NCBI RefSeq assembly: GCF_027497195.1
Contig: NZ_CP114905.1
Location: forward strand, 2,342,001 to 2,406,000
Direction of reading: 5' to 3'
DNA from: Streptomyces sp. WMMC500
Lineage (GTDB): Bacteria > Actinomycetota > Actinomycetes > Streptomycetales > Streptomycetaceae
Length of the DNA stretch: 64,000 nucleotides
Under the pieces are notes generated by a model, which saw only the letters and a list, made by a program, of their open reading frames with translations, did no database searches and was not told the DNA's origin. Below are positions 41,672 through 50,904 of this stretch, piece by piece. The translations under genes were made by a program, and so were the position numbers. Position 1 is the stretch's first letter, and each line of letters begins with the position of its first letter.

Positions 41672-42775
41672 TCAGTCCCCCAGCACCACCACCTCCGACG
41701 CCTCGAACCCCACCCCCACCCTGTCCCCCACCTCCGGCGAACCCCGCAGCGCCACCGACGACTCCAGCGACGGCCCCCGCTCCGGCCGCAGCGTCAGCAG
41801 CACCTGCTCCCCGCGGAACGTCCGCCCGACCACCTCGCAGTCCAGCCCCGACCCCGCCGGCAGCACCCGCACCCCCGCCGGCCGCACCAGCAGCGACCGC
41901 TCCCCCGCCCCCGCAGCGGCACCGCCCCCGGCACGAGCCCCCGACACCCCCACCTTCCCCCACGGCGTGTCCGCCACCGCCCCGTGCACCGTCCCCCGCA
42001 CGACGTTCGCGAATCCCAGGAACCGCGCCACGAACTCGTCCGCCGGGCGCTCCCACACCTCCACCGGCGTGCCGGTCTGCGCGACGCGGCCCTCCCGCAT
42101 CACCACCACCCGGTCCGCCAGCGCGAACGCCTCCCCCTGGTCGTGCGTGACCGCCAGCACCGTCGTGCCCAGCCGCCCGAAGAGCTGCCGCAGCTCCACC
42201 ACCAGCCGCTCCCGCAGCGAGCGGTCCAACTGCCCCAGCGGCTCGTCCAGCATCAGCAGTTGCGGCGACGGCGCCAGTGCCCGCGCCAGCGCCACCCGCT
42301 GCTGCTCCCCGCCGGACAGGGCTCCCACCGCCCGCCGCTGCGCCCCCGGCAGGCCGACGAGCTCCAGCAGTTCGGCGACCCGTTCCCGGGCCGCCGCCCG
42401 CGAGGCCCCGTGCATGCGCAGCCCGAAGGCCACGTTCCCGCCCACGTCCCGGTGCGGGAACAACTGCTGGTCCTGGAACATCAGCCCCACCCCCCGGCGG
42501 TGCGCCGGCACCCCGGCCAGGTCCCGCCCGCCGAGCAGCACCCGCCCGCCGGCCACGGGCTGCAGCCCGGCCACGGCCCGCAGCAGCGTGGACTTGCCGC
42601 TGCCGCTGGGCCCGAGGACGCTGACGATCTCGTGGTCCGCGACGTCGAGGCCGATCCCGTCGACCGCCGCGCGGTCGCCGTAGCGCACGGTGACGTCGTC
42701 GAGTGCGAGCGTGGCTTCTCCGCTCCCTGAGGGGAGGGGCTTCGTTCCCTCGCGGGAATGAGTTTCCTGATTCAT
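41672..42775 (-). CDS. thiQ: Thiamine ABC transporter ATPase (ThiQ-like), start codon supplied by inserted element
   Basis: This is a 367-residue ATPase of the Fe3+/thiamine importer group. Walker A is GPSGSGKST, signature LSGGEQQRVALARA, Walker B LLMLDEPLGQLD, and switch THDQGEAF. The C-terminal ~110 residues are TOBE-like. The first ~20 residues (MNQETHSREGTKPLPS) are encoded by the right-end hairpins of the TnpB element, and family similarity begins at ATLALDDVTVRYG. The native start was evidently displaced and an ATG within the element now serves. It belongs to thiBPQ, but its upstream connection is interrupted by the 1.3-kb insertion. Confidence 0.88.
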   Translation of the reverse strand: MNQETHSREGTKPLPSGSGEATLALDDVTVRYGDRAAVDGIGLDVADHEIVSVLGPSGSGKSTLLRAVAGLQPVAGGRVLLGGRDLAGVPAHRRGVGLMFQDQQLFPHRDVGGNVAFGLRMHGASRAAARERVAELLELVGLPGAQRRAVGALSGGEQQRVALARALAPSPQLLMLDEPLGQLDRSLRERLVVELRQLFGRLGTTVLAVTHDQGEAFALADRVVVMREGRVAQTGTPVEVWERPADEFVARFLGFANVVRGTVHGAVADTPWGKVGVSGARAGGGAAAGAGERSLLVRPAGVRVLPAGSGLDCEVVGRTFRGEQVLLTLRPERGPSLESSVALRGSPEVGDRVGVGFEASEVVVLGD

Positions 42776-42950
42776 CGGGCCGTGCCTCCCCGGAAGTCTC
42801 CGGGACCGGTCTTACCGGCCCTCCCCAGGCGTTTCAGCTCTCCGCCAGCCCGGCGGCGAGTGTGTTGCGGGCCGCGTTCACATCGCGGTCGTGGAGGGCG
42901 CCGCACCTGTGGCACTTCCAGGACCGCACGTTGAGCGGCATCGTGTCGTT
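42722..42950 (-). ncRNA. Candidate omega RNA (TnpB guide RNA)
   Basis: In characterised solo-TnpB elements the guide RNA scaffold comes from the 3' end of tnpB plus the right end, and the guide is read from the DNA flanking the element. Here the scaffold would end at the GGGAG hairpin and the default guide would be the first codons of thiQ below about 42722. The 5' boundary is a guess. The inference rests on homology, not on a recognised RNA family match. Confidence 0.4.
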
Positions 42951-43949
42951 CACGTGGGCGCATCCTGGCGTGGAGCACAGTTTCGAGCTGGGGAACCATC
43001 GGTCCACGAGCAGTACGCGGCGCCCGTGCCAGTCGGCTTTGTACTCCAGCATGCTGCGCAGCTCGGACCATGCCGCGTCCGAGATGGCACGGGCCAGGCT
43101 GTGGTTTTTGAGCATGTTGCGTACGGTCAGGTCCTCGATGGCGATGGCTTGGTTCTCGCGTACCAGTCGAGTGGTGACCTTGTGCAGGTGGTCGCGTCGC
43201 CGGTCCGCGATCCGGGCGTGAATCTTCGCGACCCGAAGCCGGGCCCTGGCCCTGTTCTGGGAACCCTTCGCCGTGCGGGACAGTACCTTGCTCGCCTTGG
43301 CCAGCTTGCGCCTGTCCCGGCGTTCGTGACGCGGGTTGGAGATCTTCTCCCCCGTGGACAGGGTGAGCAGATGATCCAGCCCGGCATCCAGACCGACCGC
43401 CGCGCCCGTCGAGGGCACCGGTGTGTGCGTCTCCTCCACCAGGAGGGACACAAACCAGCGGCCCGCGCTGTCGCAGGAGACCGTGACCGTGGACGGCTGG
43501 GAGCCTTCCGGGAGAGGGCGGTGCCACACGATGTTCAGCGGCTCGCTGGATTTCGCTAGTTTCAGTGCGCCGTCCCGGAAGGTGAAGGCGTTGTTCTGGA
43601 ATGTCGCCGACTTCCGGGACTTCTTCCTGGACTTGAAACGCGGGTACCTGGCCCGCTGTGCGAAGAAGTTGTTGAACGCCACCTGCTGGGCACGCAGTGT
43701 CTGCTGGAGCGGAACGTTTGACACCTCCCGCAGGAACCCGGACTCGGCGTCCTTCTTCCATGCGGTCAGCCACTTCGCGGTGTCCACGTACGAGGTGGAC
43801 CTTCCCTCGTCCTTGTACCGGCGCGTCCGTTCGGCGAGGGCCTTGTTCCATACGTATCGGACGCAGCCGAACGTGCGGTGCAGCAGCGCCGCCTGCTCGC
43901 TGGTCGGGTAGAAGCGGTACTTGTACGCCCGCTTGATCACCTGAGACAC
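42834..43949 (-). CDS. tnpB: TnpB RNA-guided endonuclease
   Basis: This is a protein of about 371 residues (374 if started at 43958). In the longer numbering the RuvC catalytic acids are D191 (VGLDAGLDHL), E275 (AIAIEDLTV) and D359 (HDRDVNAARN). The zinc-ribbon cysteines are C328, C333, C349 and C352. The N-terminal KRAYKYRFYPT is the usual TnpB opening. All nuclease residues look intact. The start could be GTG at 43958, 43949 or 43940; the longest form carries a rare TTA leucine codon. TnpB cuts DNA next to a short motif under guidance of the right-end RNA. Confidence 0.93.
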   Translation of the reverse strand: MSQVIKRAYKYRFYPTSEQAALLHRTFGCVRYVWNKALAERTRRYKDEGRSTSYVDTAKWLTAWKKDAESGFLREVSNVPLQQTLRAQQVAFNNFFAQRARYPRFKSRKKSRKSATFQNNAFTFRDGALKLAKSSEPLNIVWHRPLPEGSQPSTVTVSCDSAGRWFVSLLVEETHTPVPSTGAAVGLDAGLDHLLTLSTGEKISNPRHERRDRRKLAKASKVLSRTAKGSQNRARARLRVAKIHARIADRRRDHLHKVTTRLVRENQAIAIEDLTVRNMLKNHSLARAISDAAWSELRSMLEYKADWHGRRVLLVDRWFPSSKLCSTPGCAHVNDTMPLNVRSWKCHRCGALHDRDVNAARNTLAAGLAES

Positions 43950-44042
43950 GGCTAACACGGTAGCGCATGATCGTGTCAGAATTCACCGGCACCGACCAGT
44001 CCCCGCCCTGAAGGACGGTGCTTGCAGCCTTGACAGTCTTGA

Positions 44043-45785
44043 TCAGAACTCTCCCGCCTGGTTCTTGCGGACCCGTTCCAGCAGCAGCAGCGCCGCCGCG
44101 CACACGGCCATGAGGATGGTGCTCAGCGCCATCGCCTGCCCGTAGTTGGTCTCCCCGGCGCGGCCGAGGAGCCGGGCGACGGCGACGGGCAGCGTCGGCC
44201 GGTCGGGCCCGGCGATGAAGACGGTCGCGCCGAACTCGCCGAGGGAGACGGCGAAGGCGAAGCCGGCGGCTACGAGCACGGCCCGCCACACCAGCGGCAG
44301 GTCGACCTCCCGCCACGCCCGCAGCGGGGACGCGCCGAGGACGGCGGCGGCCTCCCGCAGCCGCTCGTCGACGGCGCGCAGCACGGGCAGCATGGTCCGT
44401 ACGACGAACGGGACGCCCACCAGCGCCTGCGCGAGCGGCACGAGGATCCAGGAGGACCTGAGGTCGAGCGGCGGGCTGTCGAGGGCGATGAGGAAGCCGA
44501 AGCCGACGGTGACGGCGGAGGTGCCCAGCGGGAGCATCAGCAGTGCGTCGAAGCCGCGGACGAAGGGGCCCGCGCGGCGGGTGACGGCGGCCGCGGCGAG
44601 GCCGCCGACGACGACGGCGATGACGGTGGCGACGGCGGCGTAGGCGAGGGAGTTGCCGACGGCCTCCAGCGGCGGGACGGCGAACGTGCCGTCGCTCTCC
44701 TGCAGCGCGCGGTAGAAGCCGGTGCCGTGGCCGCCGGGGGTGGCGAAGGAGCGTTCGACGAGGACGGCGAGCGGCGCGAGGAGCAGCACGGCGACGACGG
44801 CGACGACGCCGCCGAGGAGTGCGCGTTCGCCGGCGCCGCGCGGGCGGCGGGCGGTGGTCTCGGGGGCGACGAGGCGCAGCGCGGTCTCCCGGCGGCGTAC
44901 GGTCCAGGCGTGCACGGCGAGGACGCCGGCGACGGCGGCGAGCTGGAGGAGGGTGAGGACCGCGGCGGTGGGCAGGTCGAGGAAGTCGGCGGTCTGGCGG
45001 TAGATCTCCACTTCGAGGGTGGCGTAGCGGGGGCCGCCGAGGATCTGGATGATGCCGAAGGAGGTGAAGGTGAAGAGGAAGACCATGAGGGCCGCGGCGG
45101 CGACGGCGGGCCCGAGCGCGGGCAGGGTGACGTGCCGCCAGGCGGCGAGGCGGCCGGCGCCGAGGACGCGGGCGGCTTCTTCCTGACGGGGGTCGAGCTG
45201 CGCCCACAGGCCGCCGACGGTCCGTACGACGACGGCGAAGTTGAAGAAGACGTGGGCGAGGAGGATGGCCCACACGGTGGTGTCCAGGCGGATGCCCCAC
45301 CAGCCGTCGAGGACGCCGCCGCGGCCGAGGAGGGCGAGGAACGCGGAGCCGACGACGACGGTGGGCATCACGAACGGCACGGTGACCAGGGCGCGCAGCA
45401 GTTGTTTGCCGGGGAAGTCGAAGCGGGCGAAGACGTACGCGGCGGGGAGCGCGAGGACGAGGGTCAGTCCGGTGGACGCGGTGGCCTGCCAGAGCGTGAA
45501 CCACAGGACGCCGAGGATGTCGGGGTCGCCGAGGACGTCGGGGACGCGGCCGAGCTGCCAGCGGCCGTTCTCGCGCAGGCCGCGGGCGACGATGGCGCCG
45601 ACGGGGTAGGCGAAGAAGACGGCGAAGAACGCGGCGGGGACGGCCATGAGCGCGAGCCGGCCGGCGGCTCCGCGCCCCCGGCGGCGGCGCGCGCCCCCGC
45701 CCGCGCCGCGCGGGCCGCGCGGGCCGCCGGGGCCGTCCGGGCCGCGTCCTGCCGCGCGGGTTACTTCACGACCAGCGAGGTCCAC
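44043..45785 (-). CDS. thiP: Thiamine ABC transporter permease (ThiP-like, fused double permease)
   Basis: This is a protein of about 580 residues with some 12 membrane helices in two homologous halves, as in ThiP/FbpB. EAA loops are QEEAARVLGAGRLAAWRHVT and LREAAAVLGASPLRAWREVD. The C-terminus LLERVRKNQAGEF ends just before the left end of the TnpB element, so the protein appears complete. The start is uncertain: GTG at 45785 overlaps thiB by 25 bp and keeps the basic N-terminal segment, while ATG at 45647 would begin within the first helix. Confidence 0.85.
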   Translation of the reverse strand: MDLAGREVTRAAGRGPDGPGGPRGPRGAGGGARRRRGRGAAGRLALMAVPAAFFAVFFAYPVGAIVARGLRENGRWQLGRVPDVLGDPDILGVLWFTLWQATASTGLTLVLALPAAYVFARFDFPGKQLLRALVTVPFVMPTVVVGSAFLALLGRGGVLDGWWGIRLDTTVWAILLAHVFFNFAVVVRTVGGLWAQLDPRQEEAARVLGAGRLAAWRHVTLPALGPAVAAAALMVFLFTFTSFGIIQILGGPRYATLEVEIYRQTADFLDLPTAAVLTLLQLAAVAGVLAVHAWTVRRRETALRLVAPETTARRPRGAGERALLGGVVAVVAVLLLAPLAVLVERSFATPGGHGTGFYRALQESDGTFAVPPLEAVGNSLAYAAVATVIAVVVGGLAAAAVTRRAGPFVRGFDALLMLPLGTSAVTVGFGFLIALDSPPLDLRSSWILVPLAQALVGVPFVVRTMLPVLRAVDERLREAAAVLGASPLRAWREVDLPLVWRAVLVAAGFAFAVSLGEFGATVFIAGPDRPTLPVAVARLLGRAGETNYGQAMALSTILMAVCAAALLLLERVRKNQAGEF

Positions 45786-46819
45786 GTCTTGATCCACTGC
45801 TCCCGGTTGTCCTGAACGGCCGCCGGGTCGAGGGTGTGCGGGTCGGGGATCTCCTCGCCGTAGCGGGTGAAGACCTCGGGCAGCTCGGTGTTCTCGCGCG
45901 CGGGGTGGACGAACATCTGCAGCGGCATGTCCTTCTGGAACCGCTCGCCGATGAGGAAGTCGATGAGGGCCTTGCCGCCTTCGGTGTTGCCGGCGTTCGC
46001 GAGCAGCCCGGCGAACTCGATCTGGCGGAAGCAGGTGCCGGTGGACACGCCGGTGGTGGCTTCCTTCGGCCGCGATTCCATGTCGAGGACGGGCGGGCTG
46101 GAGGCGTAGGAGACGACGAGCGGCTTGTCGCCCTTGCCGGCGCCGGAGAAGCGGTCGTAGTACGCCTGCTCCCAGCCGTCGACGACCTCGACGCCGTTGT
46201 CCCGCAGCCTGCTCCAGTAGTCCTCCCAGCCCTCGTCCCCGTACTCGTCGGCGGTGGCGAGGAGGAAGGCCAGCCCCGGGGAGGAGGTGGCGGCGTTCTC
46301 GGTGACGAGGAGGTCCTTGTAGCGGGGTTCGGCGAGGTCGTCGAGGGTCTCGGGCGGGTCGAGGTTCTTCTCCTCGAAGTACGCGCGGTCGTAGTTGACG
46401 CACACGTCGCCGTAGTCGACGGGGGTGACGCGGTGTTCGCCGGCGTCGAGCTGGAGCTCGCGGGGGATGCGGTCCAGCCCCTTCGCTTCGTACGGCGTGA
46501 AGAGCCCGTTGTCGAGGCCGCGGGAGAGGAGGGTGTTGTCGATGCCGAAGAAGACGTCGCCCTGGGGGTTGTCCTTGGACAGGATCGCCTGGTTGACAGC
46601 GGAGCCGGCGTCCTTGCCCCTGAGGACGTCGACCTTGTACCCGGACTGCTTCTCGAACGCCTTGAGCACGTCGTCGGAGGCGGCGAAGGAGTCGTGGGTG
46701 ACGAGGGTGACGCTCTTGTCGCCCGAGCCGGACCCGGATCCGTCGCCGGAGTCCGAGCCGCAGGCGGCCAGGCCCAGGGCGAGCGACGCGGCCAGGGCGG
46801 TGGTGACGATGCGCTTCAT
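45761..46819 (-). CDS. thiB: Thiamine-binding periplasmic-type lipoprotein (ThiB-like)
   Basis: This is a 352-residue exported binding protein. The signal sequence ends in lipobox GLAAC (about C19), followed by a Ser/Gly/Asp linker. The TbpA/ThiB features are VTLVTHDSF at the start of the mature domain, SAVNQAILSKDNPQGDVFFGIDN, and the substrate-region VTPVDYGDVCVNYD. Assignment to thiamine rather than iron is strengthened by the TPP riboswitch directly upstream. The ATG at 46819 has only a weak ribosome site, consistent with riboswitch control of initiation. Confidence 0.92.
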   Translation of the reverse strand: MKRIVTTALAASLALGLAACGSDSGDGSGSGSGDKSVTLVTHDSFAASDDVLKAFEKQSGYKVDVLRGKDAGSAVNQAILSKDNPQGDVFFGIDNTLLSRGLDNGLFTPYEAKGLDRIPRELQLDAGEHRVTPVDYGDVCVNYDRAYFEEKNLDPPETLDDLAEPRYKDLLVTENAATSSPGLAFLLATADEYGDEGWEDYWSRLRDNGVEVVDGWEQAYYDRFSGAGKGDKPLVVSYASSPPVLDMESRPKEATTGVSTGTCFRQIEFAGLLANAGNTEGGKALIDFLIGERFQKDMPLQMFVHPARENTELPEVFTRYGEEIPDPHTLDPAAVQDNREQWIKTWTSLVVK

Positions 46820-46867
46820 CGGGCTGCTTTCGTGGCGGCGGGCAGCCCGGGCAGCAGCGGAGAGGGG

Positions 46868-46964
46868 ACCGAACTTCCTACCCAGAATGACCTGGGCGAG
46901 GTTCGAGGGTCTGCGGCCTGGACGCTTCCGCACTCTCAGCGCTGCGAGCGCTCCCCTGTCGGTT
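46868..46964 (-). promoter_or_regulatory. TPP riboswitch (THI element) of thiBPQ
   Basis: On the minus strand the leader contains the conserved THI-box pieces in order: ACAGGGGAGC, GCTGAGAGTGCGG, ACCCTCGAACCT, then CCAGGTCATTCTGGGTAGGAA. The CUGAGA pyrimidine-sensor and the pyrophosphate-sensor arm are both intact. It lies 50-145 nt before thiB. Bound thiamine pyrophosphate would reduce expression, probably by hiding the weak ribosome site. The promoter must overlap the 3' end of rlmN. Confidence 0.93.
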
Positions 46965-46981
46965 GGTACAAACGCACGGTA

Positions 46982-48094
46982 TCAGGCGGGTGCCTCGGAC
47001 GCCGCGAGCTGTCCACAGGCCCCGTCGATCTCCTGGCCGCGGGTGTCCCGCACGGTCACGGGCACGCCGTGGGACTCCAGGGCGGCGACGAACGCCCGCT
47101 CGTCCTCGGGCCGGGAGGCGGTCCACTTCGAGCCGGGGGTGGGGTTGAGCGGGATGAGGTTGACGTGGGCGCGGCGGCCCCTGAGGAGGCGGCCGAGGAG
47201 GTCGGCGCGCCAGGCCTGGTCGTTGATGTCCCTGATCAGCGCGTACTCGATGGAGACGCGGCGGCCGGAGCGTGCGGCGTACTCCCAGGCGGCGTCGAGG
47301 ACCTCGCGGACCTGCCAGCGGGTGTTGACGGGCACGAGCGTGTCGCGCAGTTCGTCGTCGGGCGCGTGGAGGGAGACGGCGAGGCGGCACTTCAGGCCCT
47401 CGTCGGCGAAGCGGTGCATGGCGGGCACGAGGCCGACGGTGGAGACGGTGATGCCGCGCTGGGAGAGCCCGAGGCCGTCGGGCTCCGGGTCGGTGAGGCG
47501 GCGCACGGCGGCCAGCACGCGGTTGTAGTTCGCCAGCGGCTCGCCCATGCCCATGAAGACGATGTTGGACAGCCGCGCCGGGCCTCCGGGCACCTCGCCG
47601 TCGCGCAGGGCGCGCATGCCGTCGACGATCTGGTGGACGATCTCGGCGGTGGACAGGTTGCGGGTCAGCCCGGCCTGGCCGGTGGCGCAGAACGGGCAGT
47701 TCATGCCGCAGCCGGCCTGGGAGGAGATGCACATGGTGACGCGGTCGGGGTAGCGCATGAGCACCGACTCGACCAGCGTGCCGTCGAAGAGCCGCCACAG
47801 GGTCTTGCGCGTCGTGTCGCCGTCGCAGCTCAGATGCCGGACGACGGTCATCAGCTCGGGCAGCAGCCCTTCGGCGAGCTTCGCCCGGGACCCGGCCGGC
47901 ACGTCGGTCCAGCCGGCCGGGTCAGTGGCGTAGCGCGCGAAGTAGTGCCGCGAGAGCTGCGCGGCGCGGAACGGCTTCTCGCCCAGCTCGGCGACGGCGT
48001 CGCGGCGCTCGGCGGGGGTGAGGTCGGCGAGGTGGCGCGGCGGCTTCTTGGCACCACGGGGGACGGCGAAGGTGAGCTCTCCTGGCTTGGGCAT
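46982..48094 (-). CDS. rlmN: 23S rRNA (A2503-C2)/tRNA (A37-C2) methyltransferase RlmN
   Basis: This is a 370-residue radical-SAM enzyme that methylates C2 of adenosine in 23S rRNA and some tRNAs. The [4Fe-4S]-binding CxxxCxxC is in [14 protein letters not shown]. Other conserved segments are [24 protein letters not shown], and the C-terminal [15 protein letters not shown], which carries the catalytic methyl-carrier cysteine. The ATG at 48094 has no Shine-Dalgarno sequence, so translation may be leaderless. Confidence 0.97.
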   Translation of the reverse strand: MPKPGELTFAVPRGAKKPPRHLADLTPAERRDAVAELGEKPFRAAQLSRHYFARYATDPAGWTDVPAGSRAKLAEGLLPELMTVVRHLSCDGDTTRKTLWRLFDGTLVESVLMRYPDRVTMCISSQAGCGMNCPFCATGQAGLTRNLSTAEIVHQIVDGMRALRDGEVPGGPARLSNIVFMGMGEPLANYNRVLAAVRRLTDPEPDGLGLSQRGITVSTVGLVPAMHRFADEGLKCRLAVSLHAPDDELRDTLVPVNTRWQVREVLDAAWEYAARSGRRVSIEYALIRDINDQAWRADLLGRLLRGRRAHVNLIPLNPTPGSKWTASRPEDERAFVAALESHGVPVTVRDTRGQEIDGACGQLAASEAPA

Positions 48095-48171
48095 AGCCGT
48101 ACCAGTGTCGCAGACGGAACCGCGTGCGCCTGCATCGTCCCCGGATGCCCGGATGCGACGGCGGGGCGGGG

Positions 48172-49173
48172 TCAGCCCGTGCCGACGAAGATCACCATCA
48201 GCAGCCACACCACCGGTGCCGTCGGCAGCAGCGAGTCCAGCCGGTCCATGATCCCGCCGTGGCCGGGGAGGAGAGTGCCCATGTCCTTGATGCCGAGGTC
48301 CCGTTTGATCATCGACTCGGCGAGGTCGCCGAGCGTGGCGCTGGCGGCTGCCGCGGCGCCCAGCAGGAGTCCCTGCCACCAGCGGCCGTCGTCGACGAGC
48401 AGCTCCATGCACACCGCGCCCGCGGCCATCGCGAAGGCCAGCGCGCCGGCGAGTCCCTCGCGGGTCTTGCCGGGGCTGATGCGGGGGGCGAGTTTGTGGC
48501 GGCCGAACTTGTAGCCGACGGCGTACGCGCCGGTGTCGCTGATCACCGTGAGGATCAGGAACGTCAGCACCCGCTGCGGGCCGTCGCCGTCCGCGGCGAG
48601 CATGAGGGCGACGAAGGTGGCGAGGAAGGGCACGTAGAAGGCGGCGAAGACGCCGGCGGTGACGTCGCGGAGATAGTCCTCCGCGGGGCCCTTCAGGCGC
48701 CAGACGGGGACGGCGAGGGCGGTGAGCGCGAGCGCCGCCCCGGCGCCCTCGGCGCCGCGCGCGTACCCGGCGACGACCGTGGCGACGCCGCCGACCACCA
48801 GCGGCACCAGCGGGGTGCGGATGTCGCGGCACTCCGCCAGCCGCGACGTCAGTTCCCACAGCCCGACCGCGACGGCGATGACGATGACGCCGACGAAGAG
48901 CACTTTCACGACGAACAGCGTGGCCAGCACGATGGCGCCGAGGCCGAGCCCGACGCCTATGGCCGCGCCGAGGTCCCGGCCGCCGCGGCGCCGTCGGGGG
49001 GCGGGCGGCGGCGCGGAGGAGGCGTCGTCCGGGACGCCGGGTCCCCCGGAGGGACCTGGGGGGGGTTCGTCGGCAGGGGCGTCGCCGGACACGATGGGCA
49101 TGCGCGGAGTCTGCGCCCTTTCACCCCCGCCGTACACGGGACCCGCCGGGGCCCCCCTGGAGGATTCGTTCAT
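48172..49173 (-). CDS. cdsA: Phosphatidate cytidylyltransferase
   Basis: This is a 333-residue membrane enzyme making CDP-diacylglycerol from phosphatidate and CTP. About eight helices follow a Pro-rich N-terminus of about 60 residues. The CDS signature is seen in [14 protein letters not shown] and [27 protein letters not shown]. Its ATG overlaps the frr stop, so it is co-translated with frr. Confidence 0.96.
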   Translation of the reverse strand: MNESSRGAPAGPVYGGGERAQTPRMPIVSGDAPADEPPPGPSGGPGVPDDASSAPPPAPRRRRGGRDLGAAIGVGLGLGAIVLATLFVVKVLFVGVIVIAVAVGLWELTSRLAECRDIRTPLVPLVVGGVATVVAGYARGAEGAGAALALTALAVPVWRLKGPAEDYLRDVTAGVFAAFYVPFLATFVALMLAADGDGPQRVLTFLILTVISDTGAYAVGYKFGRHKLAPRISPGKTREGLAGALAFAMAAGAVCMELLVDDGRWWQGLLLGAAAAASATLGDLAESMIKRDLGIKDMGTLLPGHGGIMDRLDSLLPTAPVVWLLMVIFVGTG

Positions 49174-49733
49174 CAGACTTCGAGCAGCTCTGCTTCCTTG
49201 TGCTTGAGCAGCTCATCGACCTGGGCCACGTACTTGTGGGTGGTGTCGTCGAGCTCCTTCTCGCCGCGACGGCCCTCGTCCTCGCCGATCTCGCCGTCCT
49301 TGATGGCCTTGTCGATGGTCTCCTTGGCCTTGCGGCGCACCGAGCGGATGGCGATCCGCGCGTCCTCGCCCTTGGCCTTGGCGACCTTGATGAACTCCTT
49401 GCGGCGCTCCTCGGTGAGCTGCGGGAAGACCACCCGGATGATGTTGCCGTCGTTGGAGGGGTTGACGCCGAGGTCGGAGTCCCGGATCGCCTGCTCGATG
49501 TTGCGCAGAGCGGTCTTGTCGAACGGTGTCACCACCGCCATCCGCGGCTCCGGCACCGAGAACGACGCCAGTTGGTTGATGGGCGTCTGGGCCCCGTAGT
49601 AGTCCGCCGTGATCTTGTTGAACATCGCCGGATGGGCCCGCCCGGTGCGGATCGCGGCGAAGTCGTCCTTGGCGACCACGACGGCCTTCTCCATCTTCTC
49701 CTCGGCTTCGAGGAGGGTCTCTTCGATCACCAC
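49173..49733 (-). CDS. frr: Ribosome recycling factor
   Basis: This is a 186-residue protein of standard length. Three long helices include [23 protein letters not shown] and [21 protein letters not shown]; the beta-domain contains [19 protein letters not shown]. With EF-G it splits post-termination ribosomes. It lies 98 bp after pyrH and overlaps cdsA, in the usual actinobacterial order rpsB-tsf-pyrH-frr-cdsA. Confidence 0.98.
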   Translation of the reverse strand: MVIEETLLEAEEKMEKAVVVAKDDFAAIRTGRAHPAMFNKITADYYGAQTPINQLASFSVPEPRMAVVTPFDKTALRNIEQAIRDSDLGVNPSNDGNIIRVVFPQLTEERRKEFIKVAKAKGEDARIAIRSVRRKAKETIDKAIKDGEIGEDEGRRGEKELDDTTHKYVAQVDELLKHKEAELLEV

Positions 49734-49831
49734 TGGCTCCTGGTCTCTTCTGTGAACGGATCGGGGGCGTGCGCCCCGCCCGCCCGTACCATGCCTGCAC
49801 GGTGTCCGACCGGCAGGCCGTTGTCCATCCC

Positions 49832-50623
49832 TCAGACCCGGCTGCCGTGCGCGCTCACGAGCGTACCGATCTTCTCACCCCGCACCGCCCGGGCGATGTT
49901 GCCCTCCTTGAGCAGTTCGAAGACGAGGATCGGCAGTTCGTTGTCGCGGCACAGGGTGACGGCCGTGGCGTCGGCGACCTTGAGGTCACGGGTGATGACC
50001 TCGCCGTATTCGAGCGCGTCGAACTTCACCGCGTCGGGGTTCTTCTTGGGGTCGGCGTCGTAGACCCCGTCGACGCCGTTCTTCCCCATGAGCAGGGCCT
50101 CGGCGTGGATCTCCAGGGCGCGCTGCGCGGCGGTGGTGTCCGTCGAGAAGTACGGCATGCCCATGCCCGCGCCGAAGATGACGACGCGGCCCTTCTGCAT
50201 GTGCCGGATGGCGCGCAGCGGGATGTACGGCTCGGCGACCTGGCCCATCGTGATCGCCGTCTGCACCCGGGAGTCGATGCCCTCCTTCTCCAGGAAGTCC
50301 TGCAGGGCGAGGCAGTTCATGACCGTGCCGAGCATGCCCATGTAGTCGGAGCGGGCCCGGTCCATGCCGCGCTGCTGCAGTTCGGCGCCGCGGAAGAAGT
50401 TGCCGCCGCCGATCACCACCGCGATCTCGTATCCGTCGCGGACGACGGCCGCGACCTCGCGGGCGATGGCGTGCACGACGTCCGGGTCGACGCCGAGGTC
50501 CCCGCCGCCGGAGAACGCCTCGCCGGACAGCTTCAGCAGGAAGCGCGCGCTGTCCCTCTTCGTGTGGCGGCCGTTGTCCGCCTTGTCCCGCTGGCCGTGG
50601 TCTGCGTCGGCGTCCTCGTTCAT
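49832..50623 (-). CDS. pyrH: UMP kinase
   Basis: This is a 263-residue amino-acid-kinase-fold enzyme forming UDP. Motifs are [13 protein letters not shown] (phosphate loop), [25 protein letters not shown], and [16 protein letters not shown]. The ATG at 50623 follows GAGGAGAG; a start at 50677 would add residues without support. The hydrophilic N-terminal ~25 residues are an extension relative to shorter homologues. Confidence 0.96.
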   Translation of the reverse strand: MNEDADADHGQRDKADNGRHTKRDSARFLLKLSGEAFSGGGDLGVDPDVVHAIAREVAAVVRDGYEIAVVIGGGNFFRGAELQQRGMDRARSDYMGMLGTVMNCLALQDFLEKEGIDSRVQTAITMGQVAEPYIPLRAIRHMQKGRVVIFGAGMGMPYFSTDTTAAQRALEIHAEALLMGKNGVDGVYDADPKKNPDAVKFDALEYGEVITRDLKVADATAVTLCRDNELPILVFELLKEGNIARAVRGEKIGTLVSAHGSRV

Positions 50624-50647
50624 GAACTCTCCTCGTGCGCATGCGAA

Positions 50648-50698
50648 GGAGGCCATCGCCGTAGGGTTCTCATCCACCCATTCCCGGCAATGGCCTCC
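50648..50698 (-). terminator. Long hairpin just upstream of pyrH (terminator or attenuator)
   Basis: GGAGGCCAT/ATGGCCTCC plus GCCG/CGGC, separated by one mismatch, form a 14-bp stem with a 23-nt loop, ending 25 nt before the pyrH start. It may terminate rpsB-tsf transcripts (tsf stops 207 nt upstream) or attenuate read-through into pyrH. The rest of 50699-50904 shows nothing clear. Confidence 0.6.
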
Positions 50699-50904
50699 TC
50701 GTCACTTCAGCGGCCCGGCGGCGGTCACCCGCGCCGGCCCGCAACAACTCAACCCGACCCTAGCGGGGCCGGTGGCCGTTCGCCGTACACCGTGCGCGCC
50801 GTTCACCGTGGAGACGCGCCCTGCGGCGCGTACCGCGGCGGCGTGCGCCGTCCGGTCGCGCTTGCGCGCGCCGGGCGACGCGGTACCCGCCGGTGGCGCC
50901 GGTG

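Larger units (their letters stand above)
42720..44020 (-). mobile_element. Solo-TnpB element (IS200/IS605 superfamily, IS1341-type)
   Basis: The element consists of tnpB flanked by hairpin ends and has no tnpA. Right end (plus coordinates): CTCCC-N4-GGGAG at 42723-42736 and TTCCC-N4-GGGAA at 42745-42758. Left end: CCGCCC-TGAA-GGACGG at 44003-44018. The outer hairpins share a (T/C)TCA loop when read on the minus strand, as expected for Y1-transposase recognition of both ends. The element sits between thiP and thiQ in their orientation. Exact ends are uncertain by about 10-20 bp. Confidence 0.85.

Noticed and set aside
43981..44045. Second TnpB right-end remnant upstream of tnpB
   Set aside because: The GTCCTTCAGGGC-type hairpin looks like a right end but is better explained as this element's own left-end hairpin, since both ends of IS200/IS605 elements carry similar hairpins.
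47009..47018. CTGTCCACA, a DnaA-box-like word
   Set aside because: It is a single copy inside the rlmN coding sequence with no neighbouring iterons, unlike the twin intergenic elements.
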